From Mesostigma viride (lineage: Eukaryota; Streptophyta; Mesostigmatophyceae; Mesostigmatales; Mesostigmataceae), in the NCBI GenBank assembly GCA_009746045.1, contig RPFO01000667.1, positions 1,788,569 through 1,852,568 on the forward strand: DNA of 64,000 nucleotides, in the 5' to 3' direction. Position numbers and translations under genes: made by a program. This document shows positions 20,440 to 30,520 of the stretch, one piece after another. The notes under the pieces are model-generated. The model was not told where the DNA came from, ran no database searches, and saw only the letters and a program-made list of their open reading frames with translations. Position 1 is the first letter of the stretch; every line of letters starts with the position of its first letter.

Positions 20440-23110
20440 CCACAACTTTGCTCGACTATCCCACAACCAGGAACAAGTATCCCACAACCAGGAACGTGTT
20501 TCCCACAACCAGGAACGTGTTTCCCACAACCAGGAACGTGTTTCCCACAACCAGGAACGTGTTTCCCACAACCAGGAACGTGTTTCCCACAACCAGGAAC
20601 ATGTTTCCCACAACCAGGAACAAGTTTCCCACAACCAGGAACGTGTTTCCCACAACCAGGAACGTGTTTCCCACAACCAGGAACAAGTATCCCACAACCA
20701 GGAACAAGTATCCCACAACCAGGAACAAGTATCCCACAACCAGGAACAAGTATCCCACAACCAGGAACGTGTATCCCACAACCAGGAACAAGTATCCCAC
20801 AACAAGGAACAAGTTTCCCACAACCATGAACGTGTTTCCCACAACCAGGAACGTGTTTCCCACAACCAGGAACAAGTATCCCACAACCAGGAACAAGTAT
20901 CCCACAACCAGGAACAAGTATCCCACAACCAGGAACGACTATCCCACAACCAAGAACTGCTATCCCACAACCAGGAACAAGTATCCCACAACCAGGAACG
21001 TGTTTCCCACAACCAGGAACGTGTTTCCCACAACCAGGAACATGTTTCCCACAACCAGGAACGTGTTTCCCACAACCAGGAACGTGTTTCCCACAACCAG
21101 GAACGTGTTTCCCACAACCAGGAACAAGTATCCCACAACCAGGAACAAGTATCCCACAACCAGGAACAAGTATCCCACAACCAGGAACGTGTTTCCCACC
21201 ACTAGGAACAAGTATCCCACAACCAGGAACGACTATCCCACAACCAGGAACGTGTTCCCCACCACCAGGAACAAGTATCCCACAACCAGGAACGACTATC
21301 CCACAACCAGGAACGTGTTTCCCACCACTATAGGAACAAGTATCCCACAACCAGGAACGACTATCCCACAACCAGGAACGTGTTTCCCACAACCAGGAAT
21401 AAGTATCCCACAACCAGGAACGTGTTTACCACCACCAGGAACAAGTATCCCACAACCAGGAACGTGTTTCCCACAACCAGGAACGTGTTTCCCACAACCA
21501 GGAACGTGTATCCCACAACCAGGAACGTGTATCCCACAACAAGGAATAAGTATCCCACAACCAGGAACGTGTTTACCACCACCACGAACGTGCATCCCAC
21601 AACCAGGAACAAGTATCCCACAACCAGGAGCGTGTATCCTACAACCAGGAACGTGTTTCCCACAACCAGGAACATGTTTCCCACAACCAGGAACGTGTTT
21701 CCCACAACTAGGAACAAGTATCCCACAACCAGGAACAAGTATCGCACAACAAGGAACACATCCCACAACCAGGAACGTGTTTCCCACCACCAGGAACATG
21801 TTTCCCACAACCAGGAACGTGTTTCCCACAACCAGGAACGTGTATCCCACAACCAGGAACAAGTATCCTACAACCAGGAACGTGCATCCCACAACCAGGA
21901 ACAAGTATATCCCACAACCAGGAACAAGTATCCCACAACCAGGAACAAGTATCCCACAACCAGGAACGACTATCCCACAACCAGGAACGTGCATCCCACA
22001 ACCAGGAACAAGTATCCCACAACCAGGAACGTGTTTCCCACCACTAGGAACAAGTATCCCACAACCAGGAACGACTATCCCACAACCAGGAACGTGTTTC
22101 CCACAACCAGGAATAAGTATCCCACAACCAGGAACGTGTTTACCACCACCAGGAACAAGTATCCCACAACCAAGAACAAGTATCCCACAACCAGGAACAA
22201 GTATCCCACAACCAGGAACGTGTTTCCCACAACCAGGAACAAGTATCCCACAACCAAGAACAAGTATCCCACAACCAGGAACAAGTATCCCACAACCAGG
22301 AACGTGTATCCCACAACCAGGAACGTGTATCCCACAACAAGGAATAAGTATCCCACAACCAGGAACAAGTATCCCACAACCAGGAACGTGCATCCCACAA
22401 CCAAGAACAAGTATCCCACAACCAGGAGCGTGTATCCTACAACCAGGAACGTGTTTCCCACAACCAGGAACATGTTTCCCACAACCAGGAACGTGTTTCC
22501 CACAACCAGGAACAAGTATCCCACAACCAGGAACGTGTTTCCCACAACAAGGAACAAGTATCCCACAACCAGGAACGTGTTTCCCACAACCAGGAACGTG
22601 CATCCCACAACCAGGAACAAGTATCCCACAACCAGGAACAAGTATCCAACAACCAGGAACAAGTATCGCACAACCAGGAACGTGCTTCCCACCACCAGGA
22701 ACAAGTATCCCACAACCAGGAACACATCCCACAACCAGGAACGTGTATCCCACAACCAGGAACAAGTATCCTACAACCAGGAACGTGCATCCCACAACCA
22801 GGAACAAGTATCCCACCGACAACCAGGAACAAGTATCCCACAACCAGGAACAAGTATCCCACAACCAGCAACACATCTCACAACCAGGACCGTGCATCCC
22901 ACAACCAGGAACACATCCCACAACCAAGAACTGCTATCCCACAACCAGGAACGTGCATCCCACAACCAGGAACAAGTATCCCACAACCAGGAACACATCC
23001 CACAACCAGGAACGACTATCCCACAACTAGGAACGTGTATCCCACAACCAGGAACAAGTATCCCACAACAAGGAACACATCCCAAAACCAGGAACGTGTA
23101 TCCCACAACC
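20440..23110 (-). repeat. 21-bp satellite, right arm (about 127 units)
   Basis: Inverted form of the left array: CCCACAACCAGGAAC then AAGTAT, GTGTTT, GTGCAT or GACTAT. It is about 45 units longer than the left array. Higher-order blocks recur within it (compare 21360-21760 with 22060-22560). Open frames up to 860 codons are artefacts of the 21-bp period. Confidence 0.98.
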
Positions 23111-23849
23111 AGTCGCGCAGTCGGTCTGAATGACTGGCATTTTAACGAGCGTCATATTCGTCTCCGGCTTGGCAGTGCCGTCAGCCTGCATACAAAAAGA
23201 ACATTGGAGCCAGCACTTTCCCGCGGGTTGTAGCCGATATTCCTCCATGCAGCGATATTCACCAATGCGCTATCAATACACAAGTCGACCCCATCCGGTA
23301 TGTAAAAAAAGCACGCTGCTGGCCACGACGGTCACGGCGATGATGAACGACAATAACAAGAACGCCTAATAGCAGGCGTCATACAAACTAGAACAGACTG
23401 GAACAACTACTTACCCGGTCGTCTGTGATCTTGACGCAGAGCCTGGTTTACAAGGAAGCGAGGGAAACCGGCCACTATGACCACCCCTACTTAACCCACA
23501 TAATGAAGGTTAGGAATCCTCCCCATCATGCTAACCGTAGACTCGGTGAAACGCCCCATGCTACAAATACGATAGCCCAGCAACGACTACTTGCGGCCAT
23601 CACCTTGTCCAGTTCTGGCTGGCTGTGCGGCGGTAATTTTACCAAGTTTAAAAATGTTACGCCGCACCAGTCTGTGCTTTTTTACGTAGTACCAGTGTAG
23701 TGTAGAAATCTGCCAAAAGAGCAAACGCCCAAAGCCAACTTCCAAGACGCCCAAAGCCAAATTCCAAGACGCCCAAAGCCCAAAGGCGGGCGAGTCTGGC
23801 GCGGCGCGCCTGTCCCGGAGGCCATTGGGCGCCGGAATAAGAAATCCCT
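23111..23849 (-). repeat. Outer unique part of right foldback arm
   Basis: Reverse complement of 15311-16047 with only scattered differences, for example GGAGG versus GGACAGG context near 23815 and one TGTAG duplication near 23699. Ends GAAATCCCT, followed by the target duplication. Confidence 0.95.
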
Positions 23850-23856
23850 TTCCGGC

Positions 23857-24591
23857 ATTCCCGATGGACTTGTCAGTTGTCAGCTGCTAATAAGATCTGA
23901 TGAGTCCACGTGCTCGAGCTGGCTTGTGAACATGTTTTCAGTGCGATCTCGAAATAGAAGAAAAAGACACGGCGTGAGCTTACCCAGCAGCCCACCACCC
24001 CTGAAACCAGGCGCTTTAGTGCTGGGCCGTACCATTATGATCAGGGTTGGGAACTATTGAGATCCGCCACAGGAAGGGGGTCGGCGTATAAATATGTTTA
24101 GATACGGCTCCTTGAGGGCCTGCTGACAACTTCTAAGGTATACAGGTGTAACCTACTACTTGTGCCAGGTTGTGCGGGATTTGACATGAAAAAATACACG
24201 GCTACAGTAGAGGCCTGGAGATAATTAGTGATTGAGCTTATTACCCAGCATCCACGAAACCGTTTAAAGTGCTGGGCCGCACCATGATAATTGGTTGAGG
24301 GCCTGCTGACAATCTGACATTCTGACTTGCGCGGGATTTTCTGGCGGAGCACATCCTGCCCAGGGGTTTGGGAAATCACACCCGGTGTTGGGAGCACCCG
24401 GTGACGGGTGACGGGTGACGGGTGACGCTAGGCTATAAATACGGGTCGATAAATACGGGTGAAAGGTACGAACGGGACGGTGTGCGCCTATTAAAAGGGG
24501 ACGGGGAAGGGGACCTTGATACCCTAGGCTTAGCAGGGATTAACTACTGGCTATATTTGGAATAAACGTACACCTATTTACCTGGAAAAAA
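23857..24591. repeat. Spacer with internal duplication and GGGTGAC repeats
   Basis: Two diverged copies of a segment (about 23975-24175 and 24225-24345) share GAGCTTA..ACCCAGCA, AGTGCTGGGCCG, ACCAT.ATGAT and GAGGGCCTGCTGACAA. Four GGGTGAC heptamers follow (24398-24426), then two ATAAATACGGGT words. No gene. Confidence 0.7.
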
Positions 24592-25714
24592 AAGGGGACG
24601 GGACACCCCCGAATTTCGCGCCAAAAAATTCGCACCGGTACCGTCGGTACCCCCGGCCGAATCGTGAAATTGTGGTGCACAATGCGCGCACCTCGTGCGG
24701 AGGTGGCCATGGCGACGTGCGTTGGGTAAAATATTGCCTAATCGGCCAAGCCTTCCTTCATCCAGATTAGCACGGGGGGCTAATCCGAAATATGACCGCA
24801 ATTAGTAATTTAGAATGCGCGCCTGCGACGCAAGAATTGAAGTTTCGTGGGTTCTCTTAATGCAGGAAGAATCGTTTAGTAATGTCAACGATGAAAATAG
24901 CCTACGCGGCTTCGATCGCGGCCATGTCCCGTCATTTCTGAAATGATATCCTTCAGGCCTGCGCGATCAGCGTCCAAGCCATCTATGGATGACTCGCTTT
25001 TCTTGCGCGCCTGGGTAGGAAATAATGCCGTCCGTGGTACGTTCATTTGACGCATGTCACCTCCCAGTCTGTTTGCGCTCTAATTGTTCCTGGCATGAAG
25101 CTTTTGGCGCCGTTTCCGGTTTGTTCTTGCCGTTTTGTCCGCCACTTGTTGCTGTTGCGCTGTCAGATTTTCCGCAGCTTTCAATGGTTTTCCTGACGCT
25201 GCGTATGCCATGCTTCTTAAAGCTACCAAGAATACATCGGGCAGATATCTGGCTTTGCTACGCTTGCTTTATGGAGCTCTTAACATGGTAGCCATTCTAT
25301 ATTGCGTAGTCAATGACTCTAGCTGCCTGGGAGCGGCATCACCGTTGCAAGGAGCTGGCAAGCTCATAAACGCCTGTCTTGGCTCTTCAGCCTGCTGGAA
25401 TAAGGTGAAGTTGTAGTGAAGGTGAGCATGTGAGAGTTACTTATCTCCTCCCAGCCTGTTTTGCTTCCATTAAACATGGCTGGGGCTTCCTAGATGGCAA
25501 GGATCAGTTGCTTTTGTCAATAAAGGATTACCCTTTTATCCATTATTGTCATGACTTGGTGTTAGCTATGAGTGATTCCCGCAAGCGGTCATGCCTGCTC
25601 ATAATGGTTTAAGAGTTGGTGGATGTGTTCTTCAAGCATCTAGCTTTTGATTAACGTGGTTCGATCTGCCCAATGTGAAGGGGGCAAGCTTAGGAATGGC
25701 TTTATGGTTTACAG

Positions 25715-26706
25715 AAGGGTGTGTGGCAGGGCTGCGTGCTGTCGCCCTACCTGTTCATTATTGTGGTCGAATACGTAATGATTCAGGCGCGCAAGCGATT
25801 TTGCCGCATCGTGGGTAGGGAACCAGGGGTGCAGGTTGCCAACCGTTTCTGGCATGGCGGGGCGGAAACGGAGATTCGGCTGGCGGACATCATCTATGCA
25901 GACGACACCACCCTCTTTGAGGGCACTGAGCACGTGCATGCAGACGTGGCTTGACTGCCTGGCAATCGAGGCCCGTGTGGTGGGGCTTGAGGTCAGCAAG
26001 AAGACGGAGGCTCTGGCGATTGGGCTCACTCAGCCACCGCCCGCCCTCTTTCTCCTTCACAGCTCTCGAGTCCTGTATCGGGACCGCGTCAAGCTGCTGG
26101 GCAGCCTCCTCCCCAGCTGCGAGGCTGATGTAGACCACCGCATCTCCCTCGCCTGGCACGCTTTATGTCAATACCGGGCCCTGTTGCGCAAGCCCCTGGG
26201 CAAGATAGAGAAACAGGACCTCAGTGTTGAAGGTCCTCGTCCTTCCTGTTCTTACGTATGGGGCCAAGACGTGGACCCTCACCGCCGACCTGGCCTGAAA
26301 GCTGGACGGCGCGGTCACCAACATGCTGCTCATGTTCGCAATGAGGACCTGTACCTCGGCATGCCATACATCACCAGCACCATTAAGCAGCGGCGCCTGC
26401 AGCTCGTAGGGCACTTAGCTCGCACCAACGAGGTAGACACCTCCCGTGGCCCCCCCGCGGGACTGCGCCCAGCTCAGCCTGGCCGGCACCTCCTTACGTG
26501 GGCCGGTCCCCGTGATGCTAGACGCCGCAAGGCCCGCACCTTCAAAGAACAGCTAGTAGAGGACATGGGGGGCCTAGGCCTCTCCGTCATTTGGAAAAAG
26601 ATGATGGACAAGGCCAAGTGGGCCCAGGTCATAGACGACAACGAACCCCCTCCCGTGGGGAAGCGCCCGCGTGTGCAAACATACGGGAAGCACGCCAGAC
26701 AGGTCC
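25715..26706 (+). pseudogene. LINE A reverse transcriptase, C-terminal part
   Basis: Contains GVWQGCVLSPYLFIIVV (RT motif B region), ADIIYADDTTLFE (motif C, catalytic DD), WLDCLAIEARVVGLEVSKKT, then the C-terminal region LLTWAGP...GLSVIWKKMMDKAKWAQVI. A 4-base insertion near 25935 (GTGCATGCAG where LINE C has GTGCAG) shifts the frame after the DD motif. A second shift near 26228 puts the conserved KVLVLPVLTYGA segment out of frame until about 26330. The catalytic N-terminal motifs are missing through 5' truncation, so it is dead. Confidence 0.92.
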
Positions 26707-26834
26707 CCTTGGGTAGAGAGCTTAGACTAGTTGTTGTAGATAGCTGTTGTAGATAGCTGTTGTAGATAGATGTTGTAGATAGATTAGACCAGTAGGACCG
26801 TTTGCACCCATCCATCCACCCATTGGGGTTAATG

Positions 26835-26862
26835 CTCCGTGACTCCCCAACGGGAGCACGAG
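26835..26862 (+). promoter_or_regulatory. LINE 3' stem-loop, type H1
   Basis: CTCCGTG, A, CTCCC, loop CAAC, GGGAG, CACGAG. The inner stem is 5 bp; the outer stem is CTC-GTG with CAC-GAG and a bulged C. A TTAA tail follows directly. The same hairpin occurs at about 10362, 11869, 27185, 29996 and 50662, and inverted near 18777 and 30305. It is probably the RNA signal bound by the element's reverse transcriptase. Confidence 0.8.
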
Positions 26863-26945
26863 TCTAATTAATTAATTAATTAATTAATTATGGTGTCCCT
26901 CATGCCATGGTGTACGTACCAAGCATGCAGAGAGGCAGCTGTAAT

Positions 26946-26965
26946 TAATTAATTAATTAATTAAT
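26946..26965. mobile_element. Tail-only insertion: 20 bp of (TTAA)n with 13-bp duplication
   Basis: Twenty bases of TAAT repeats sit between two copies of AGGCAGCTGTAAT (26933-26945 and 26966-26978). The empty site in X copy 2 has one diverged GGCAGCTATAAC. It looks like reverse transcription that stopped before leaving the tail. Confidence 0.8.
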
Positions 26966-27164
26966 AGGCAGCTGTAATATAATGTAGTATGGGCAAACTA
27001 GGTCAGAATGAACTTGGATTTTATGGCAAGCTTGTCACCATCATAAATAAATTAATTGCACTTGGATTGGCCCAGTTAGTGGTGGGAAAGGGTGTAACAG
27101 GGGCGGCGTTTGTGCTCAAAACAGGATTTTCCATTCAATTTTTTTGGCATGTCTACACTTATCA

Positions 27165-27233
27165 TCCATCCATCGGGGTTAATGCTCCGTGACTCCCCAA
27201 CGGGAGCACGAGTCTAATTAATTAATTAATTAA
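27165..27233 (+). mobile_element. 69-bp LINE tail insertion in X
   Basis: TCCATCCATCGGGGTTAATG, the H1 stem-loop and a TTAA tail, flanked by TTATCA (27159-27164 and 27234-27239). X copy 2 has the continuous site ACACCCATCAACATGAG. Confidence 0.88.
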
Positions 27234-27365
27234 TTATCAACATGAGCTCATACTCGAGTAAACGTGCTCAGAATGAGCTCAAACTTTGTGAGAGTGAAAT
27301 TCCCACTCTAAATTAAATTTAATTAAATTGAATTGTATTCTAACATGACTGCGTTGGGCGATCAT

Positions 27366-28561
27366 TAAATTAAATTAAATTAAATTATAACATGCCTCCG
27401 TTGGGAGATCATGTAGCACATATTCCATGATGGATGGGGTGGACGGGAAGCCGCGTAATCGAACTATCCTAACTCTAAGCTATCTAGTCTAGAAAATCCT
27501 AACTACACTACTCATCAAAACGCCGCCTCCGCTTGGGGGGAGGGGGCTTGCCCACAGGGTCGGGCGTGTGCGCCTTGACAATCCTCTTCCACCGCGTCTT
27601 GTCCTGCATGGCAGTCCAAAGACGGGAGAGAGAGTGGATGCGGTGCTCAAACTGGGCTGGGACCACTAGGTCGTCCAGCAACATCTGGATGTAGGTCGTG
27701 ACAGGTTTCCCTACCCTTTTGGGAATGCCCTCTGGGCCAGGCCAGGTCAGAATGTGGCGCCCTGGCTGGCCAAGCCGCTGGGGGCCGGCCAGACCAAGGG
27801 CGGTGTCGACCTGGCTGGTGCGAGCAAGGTGTCCTACAAATGCTATCCTACGCTGCCTAATCTCGTCCGAAATACGAGGCATGCCATGATACAAAGACTC
27901 TGATGACGAACGCTCGGAAAACCCTACGTTAAGGACCTGTCGGAGCATCCTGTAAACCGTGCCGTCTAGCCTAGCTGCCAGTTTGGGTGGGAGTGTCCAC
28001 GCCTCGGCGCCATACGTGAGCACCGTGAGGACGAGGACCTTGAAGAGCATGCGCTTGCGGTGCTCGCCCATGCCCTTCGAGCGCCAGTAGGTGTTGAGCG
28101 AACGGAGCTTGGCCCAGGCAAGGCCGATGCGGGGGTCCACATTGTCGGCAGTGTCAGGAAGCCAACTCCCCAACAGCTTGAAGCGGTCGCGGAACGGGAC
28201 CTCCGTCCCGTCGAGCAGGCGCGGCAGCGGTGGTGTACTGGAGGCCCCAATCACCATCGCCTCAGTTTTGACACTAATCTCCAACCCCACCGCCCTCGCC
28301 TCCAGGCCCAGACAGTCCAGCCAGGTCTGAATGTGCTCGGGGCTCTCGATGAGGGTGGTGTCATCCGCATAAATCAGGTCGGCAAGGGGGTCACCAGGTC
28401 TAACCCCGCCGTGCTCTTTCACGTTATAAAGGATGTCCAAGCCTGGCTCGAACCCCTAAAGAGCAGTAAAGCGCGCACGGCCGCACGTGCACGGCGCATG
28501 ACGTGATCCACGACAATAATGAACAGGTATGGGGACATGCAGGACACAACCAGGCCATGAA
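27366..28561 (-). mobile_element. LINE D, 5'-truncated, nested in the tail of LINE D2
   Basis: Flanked by an 11-bp duplication TGGGCGATCAT (27355-27365 and 28562-28572). The duplicated site is the stem-loop region of an older LINE (D2) in the same orientation. The 3' end is on the left, with an AAATT-type tail and an H2 hairpin whose loop reads GTTG on the plus strand (about 27388-27413). Confidence 0.92.
27508..28440 (-). pseudogene. LINE D reverse transcriptase, C-terminal part
   Basis: A 310-codon uninterrupted frame with ADLIYADDTTLIE (RT motif C), TWLDCLGLEARAVGLEIS, PFRDRFKLLGSWLPD, KVLVLTVLTYGAEAW, RRIAFVGHLARTSQVD, HILTWPGP and a basic C-terminus PPPKRRRRF. The homologous preceding segment (MSPYLFIIVVDHVM) continues in the same strand to about 28545 but a stop or shift near 28455 separates it. 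Motif A is lost through truncation. Its intact C-terminus makes it one of the youngest copies here. Confidence 0.93.
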
Positions 28562-28840
28562 TGGGCGATCATGTAGCACGTATTCCTTGCTGGATGGGTG
28601 CCGGGGTGGCGGAGCCGCGAAACCGAACTAAGCTAGCTTTAAGCTAATTTCAAGGTAGTCTAGGAAATCCTAGCTACTCTACTCAGCAAAGCGCCCATTC
28701 CTCCTGGGGGGGGGGGGGGGGGGGGGGCGTGCTTACCGGGGCTGGCATGTGAGCATGGACAATCATCTGCCACCACTTCTTGTTCTGCATGTAGTAGTCC
28801 AAGCAAGAGAGAGGGAGAAAATGCGGTGTTCACACTTATC
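28562..28840 (-). mobile_element. LINE D2 fragment, split by LINE D
   Basis: Minus-strand C-terminus (PPPRRNGRFAE-like, then stop) and 3'UTR. Its tail continues on the far side of LINE D at 27301-27365 (GCCCAACGCAGTCATG, then AATTCAATTTAATTAAA). A G-run of about 29 bases (28706-28727 region) lies in the proline-coding part, an expansion of CCCCCC codons. Confidence 0.85.
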
Positions 28841-28844
28841 AAGG

Positions 28845-29007
28845 AGACAACCAGCGCAGGCCAGAAGAAATCGGGAGAATCCGGACCATGGTAGCTCGAG
28901 CCTGCCGTTATCTTGTCTGCGTGTTCGAGTCGTTCAGGATGATGAAGATGAATGGTGATGCATGGAAATGTGTATCCTTGTGCATTGAAATTATGGCTGG
29001 ATTACGT
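28845..29007. repeat. Dispersed repeat (GACAACCAGCGCAGGCCAGA family)
   Basis: GAGACAACCAGCGCAGGCC, GAATCCGGACCATGG and TAGCTCGAGCCTGCCGTTAT recur at 30772-30870, and in part near 60214, 60275-60340 and 60610-60665. No coding capacity. It may be part of an unrecognised retroposon. Confidence 0.75.
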
Positions 29008-29062
29008 GTAGAGCGACTACTACGTGTAGAGCTACTACGTGTAGAGCTACTACGTGTAGAGC
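29008..29062. repeat. 15-bp repeat (CTACTACGTGTAGAG), about 4 copies
   Basis: Each unit contains the palindrome CTACACGTAG in its variants, so the array can also fold on itself. Confidence 0.85.
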
Positions 29063-29379
29063 TGATGACCTACACGGTGGGGCCGGAAACAGCATGCTTG
29101 ATCAGGGCGTGTGTCTCGAGCCTAACTGGCCGGGAGTGTCTAAAGGTGAGCACCATTGCTGCGATCGCTCTCCCACCATTTACGAGGAAATACCCGCAAA
29201 TGGAAAACCACTGAAAAGGTCTAGCTAGTCAGTCATCACGTTAGCCATGCCATGATTCCAAACGTCCAACAACTGCACACGGTGCCTGCCTTTGCAAAGG
29301 CAAAAAGCCGGAGGACAGCACTTATACCAGAACTGGTTCCTCTATCTCCATACCGCTCTCCTCCGGGTCAACTGTGTGG

Positions 29380-29880
29380 TTCGGTCGGTCTTTCCCCCGA
29401 CTCCACCGTCAAGTGCGAGGACGCGGATGGGGCCGCCCTCTACTCACCCAACCTCCGCCCCGACATTACCGTGCTTGACTACAACGGGCAGGGTTGCATG
29501 CCACCTGCTCATCGATGTCTCCGTGGCTCGGCCACTCTCCGGTCGCCACATCCTCCGGGCGGCTGTGGATGCCGGCGCTGCTGCCGCTGTGGCTGAGCGC
29601 GACAAGTTTGCCTCCTACGCCGGCAATGTGGGGCCGGGCCCCACCGGGTCATCCCCTTTGTCCTTGAGGAGTTCGGGGCCATGGGCCCCAAGACAGCGGA
29701 GTTTTTCCACGACTGCTGCCAGCGCCGTGAAGACCGCCTTGACCTCGAGGGTCAGACCGCCCCGTGGTCTGCCCGCACGTGGTCCTCGTATTGGCGGCAG
29801 CGCCTGTCACTCGCCCTCACTCGCACCGTGGCTGATGTGTTAAATTCTGCCGCACCCGGGCCGACTTTGTGGCGACCCAT
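29380..29880 (+). pseudogene. LINE C-terminal nuclease-like domain, frameshifted
   Basis: Reads VVRSVFPP, CEDADGAALYSPNLRPDITVLD, then after a shift LLIDVSVARPL, AERDKFASYAG, then after another shift VIPFVLEEFGAMGP, RREDRLDLEGQTAPWSARTW and SYWRQRLSLALTR. It is collinear with the tandem units at 46660-48443. The order RPD...LD...IDVSV...E-x-x-K resembles restriction-like PD-(D/E)XK nuclease domains found at the end of some non-LTR elements; this is inference. Broken by at least two frameshifts and cut at its 3' end by another LINE tail. Confidence 0.75.
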
Positions 29881-29891
29881 GCGGTCTAGAT

Positions 29892-30043
29892 GTTGTAGTT
29901 AGAATGCTGTTAGGTTGATGTAGTATGTAGCCAATGTAGATAGATTAGACCGGTAGGAATGTTTGCACCCATCCATCCATCCATCGGGGTTAATGCTCCG
30001 TGACTCCCCAACGGGAGCACGAGTCTAATTAATTAATTAATTA
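29892..30043 (+). mobile_element. LINE tail insertion (152 bp) with 13-bp duplication
   Basis: 3'UTR (GTAGATAGATTAGACCGG, CCATCCATCCATCGGGG), H1 stem-loop (29996-30023) and TTAA tail, flanked by ATGCGGTCTAGAT (29879-29891 and 30044-30056). Confidence 0.92.
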
Positions 30044-30056
30044 ATGCGGTCTAGAT

Positions 30057-30271
30057 CCCTCCCAGGCCTGCATGGTGGGCCGGCAGCGATGTGGCTGCGT
30101 GTCGTAGTTTTGTGATGTAGTTAGTTGTACCTTGTGCAGCTGGCGTGATCCTTGGATGTCCGTGTCAGATTCCTGTTAATTTCTTCAGGGTTATTCTCCT
30201 TTTCGGGTTTTTCCTTATGTTGTGCACATGCCCATCTCACCTCCGTAATCTATTATCATTCTCAATGAATA
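30057..30271. other. Unassigned spacer
   Basis: Sequence following the LINE insertion, with TGTAG-rich words like the 3'UTR of the nuclease-like LINE; no gene. Confidence 0.4.
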
Positions 30272-30520
30272 CATTAATTAATTAATTAATTAATTAATTA
30301 ATTAAACTTGTGCTCCCGTTGGGGAGTCACGGAGCACCAAAGTGCTTTTAATCCCTGTGTGTGCACAACAGGAGAAAGGGCAGAGACCCCCAGTCTCCTT
30401 CATGCCAAAGGCATGCCACAGCTGCATTCGGGCGCGCTAGCTAAAAGGACATGCTACCGATCCGGCAAACTGTGGATGCAATAAGACCCATGTGAGCGTG
30501 GCATAACAAGTAGCGTGGAC
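30272..30520 (-). mobile_element. SINE-like retroposon, most complete copy
   Basis: A TTAA tail at the left, stem-loop (about 30305-30332), CACACACAGGGATTAAAAG on the minus strand, GGAGACTGGGGGTCTC, TGCAGCTGTGGCATGCC, TTTGCCGGATCGG and ATGGGTCTTATTGCAT. About 250 bp, no open frame, no clear Pol III boxes. It shares the 3' stem-loop and tail with LINE A/C, so it is probably mobilised by them. Confidence 0.85.

Larger units (their letters stand above)
15311..23849. mobile_element. Giant foldback element, 8.5 kb, 7-bp target duplication
   Basis: Two arms are inverted copies: positions in the outer 738 bp pair with a constant coordinate sum of 39160, starting AGGGATTTC at 15311 and ending GAAATCCCT at 23849. 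The flanks repeat TTCCGGC directly (15304-15310 and 23850-23856). From outside in, each arm has unique sequence, a 21-bp satellite, and a roughly 25-bp CTAACGTTAG repeat; the centre is about 1.6 kb. No transposase is encoded, so it is non-autonomous. Long terminal arms made of tandem repeats resemble Drosophila FB and Galileo elements, and 7-bp duplications are known for Galileo (P superfamily). The superfamily here is inferred, not shown. Confidence 0.9.
25709..26887 (+). mobile_element. LINE A, 5'-truncated, inserted in X
   Basis: Bounded by TTATGGT on both sides (25702-25708 and 26888-26894); copy 2 of X has the uninterrupted site (CTTATGGTGTCCC). The element begins inside the RT domain and ends with a short 3'UTR, the stem-loop at 26835-26862 and a TTAA tail. 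Confidence 0.92.
24592..27309 (+). mobile_element. Interspersed repeat 'X', copy 1, carrying three insertions
   Basis: Starts GGGGACGGGACAC and matches the reverse complement of 50868-52356 over its whole length once three insertions are removed (about 1.42 versus 1.49 kb). Shared landmarks are CGCGCCAAAAAATTC, GAGGTGGCCATGGCGACG, GGGGGCAAGCTTAGGAATG and GTGAGAGTGAAATTCC. Matching frames (25025-25291 here, 51369-51821 minus there: PPLVAVALSDFPQ, FLKL) are only moderately conserved. I found no terminal inverted repeats. The type is unknown. Confidence 0.8.

Noticed and set aside
16048-23110. CRISPR-like array
   Set aside because: The repeats are contiguous without unique spacers, and the context is eukaryotic.
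15913-23233. Open frames of 500-860 codons across 16-23 kb on both strands
   Set aside because: The 21-bp satellite period is a multiple of three, so every frame without a stop in the unit stays open. The translations are 7-residue repeats in many frames at once, with no domain and no codon-level selection visible.
24398-24426. GGGTGAC repeat as telomere-like sequence
   Set aside because: Only four units, not a known telomere motif, and internal.
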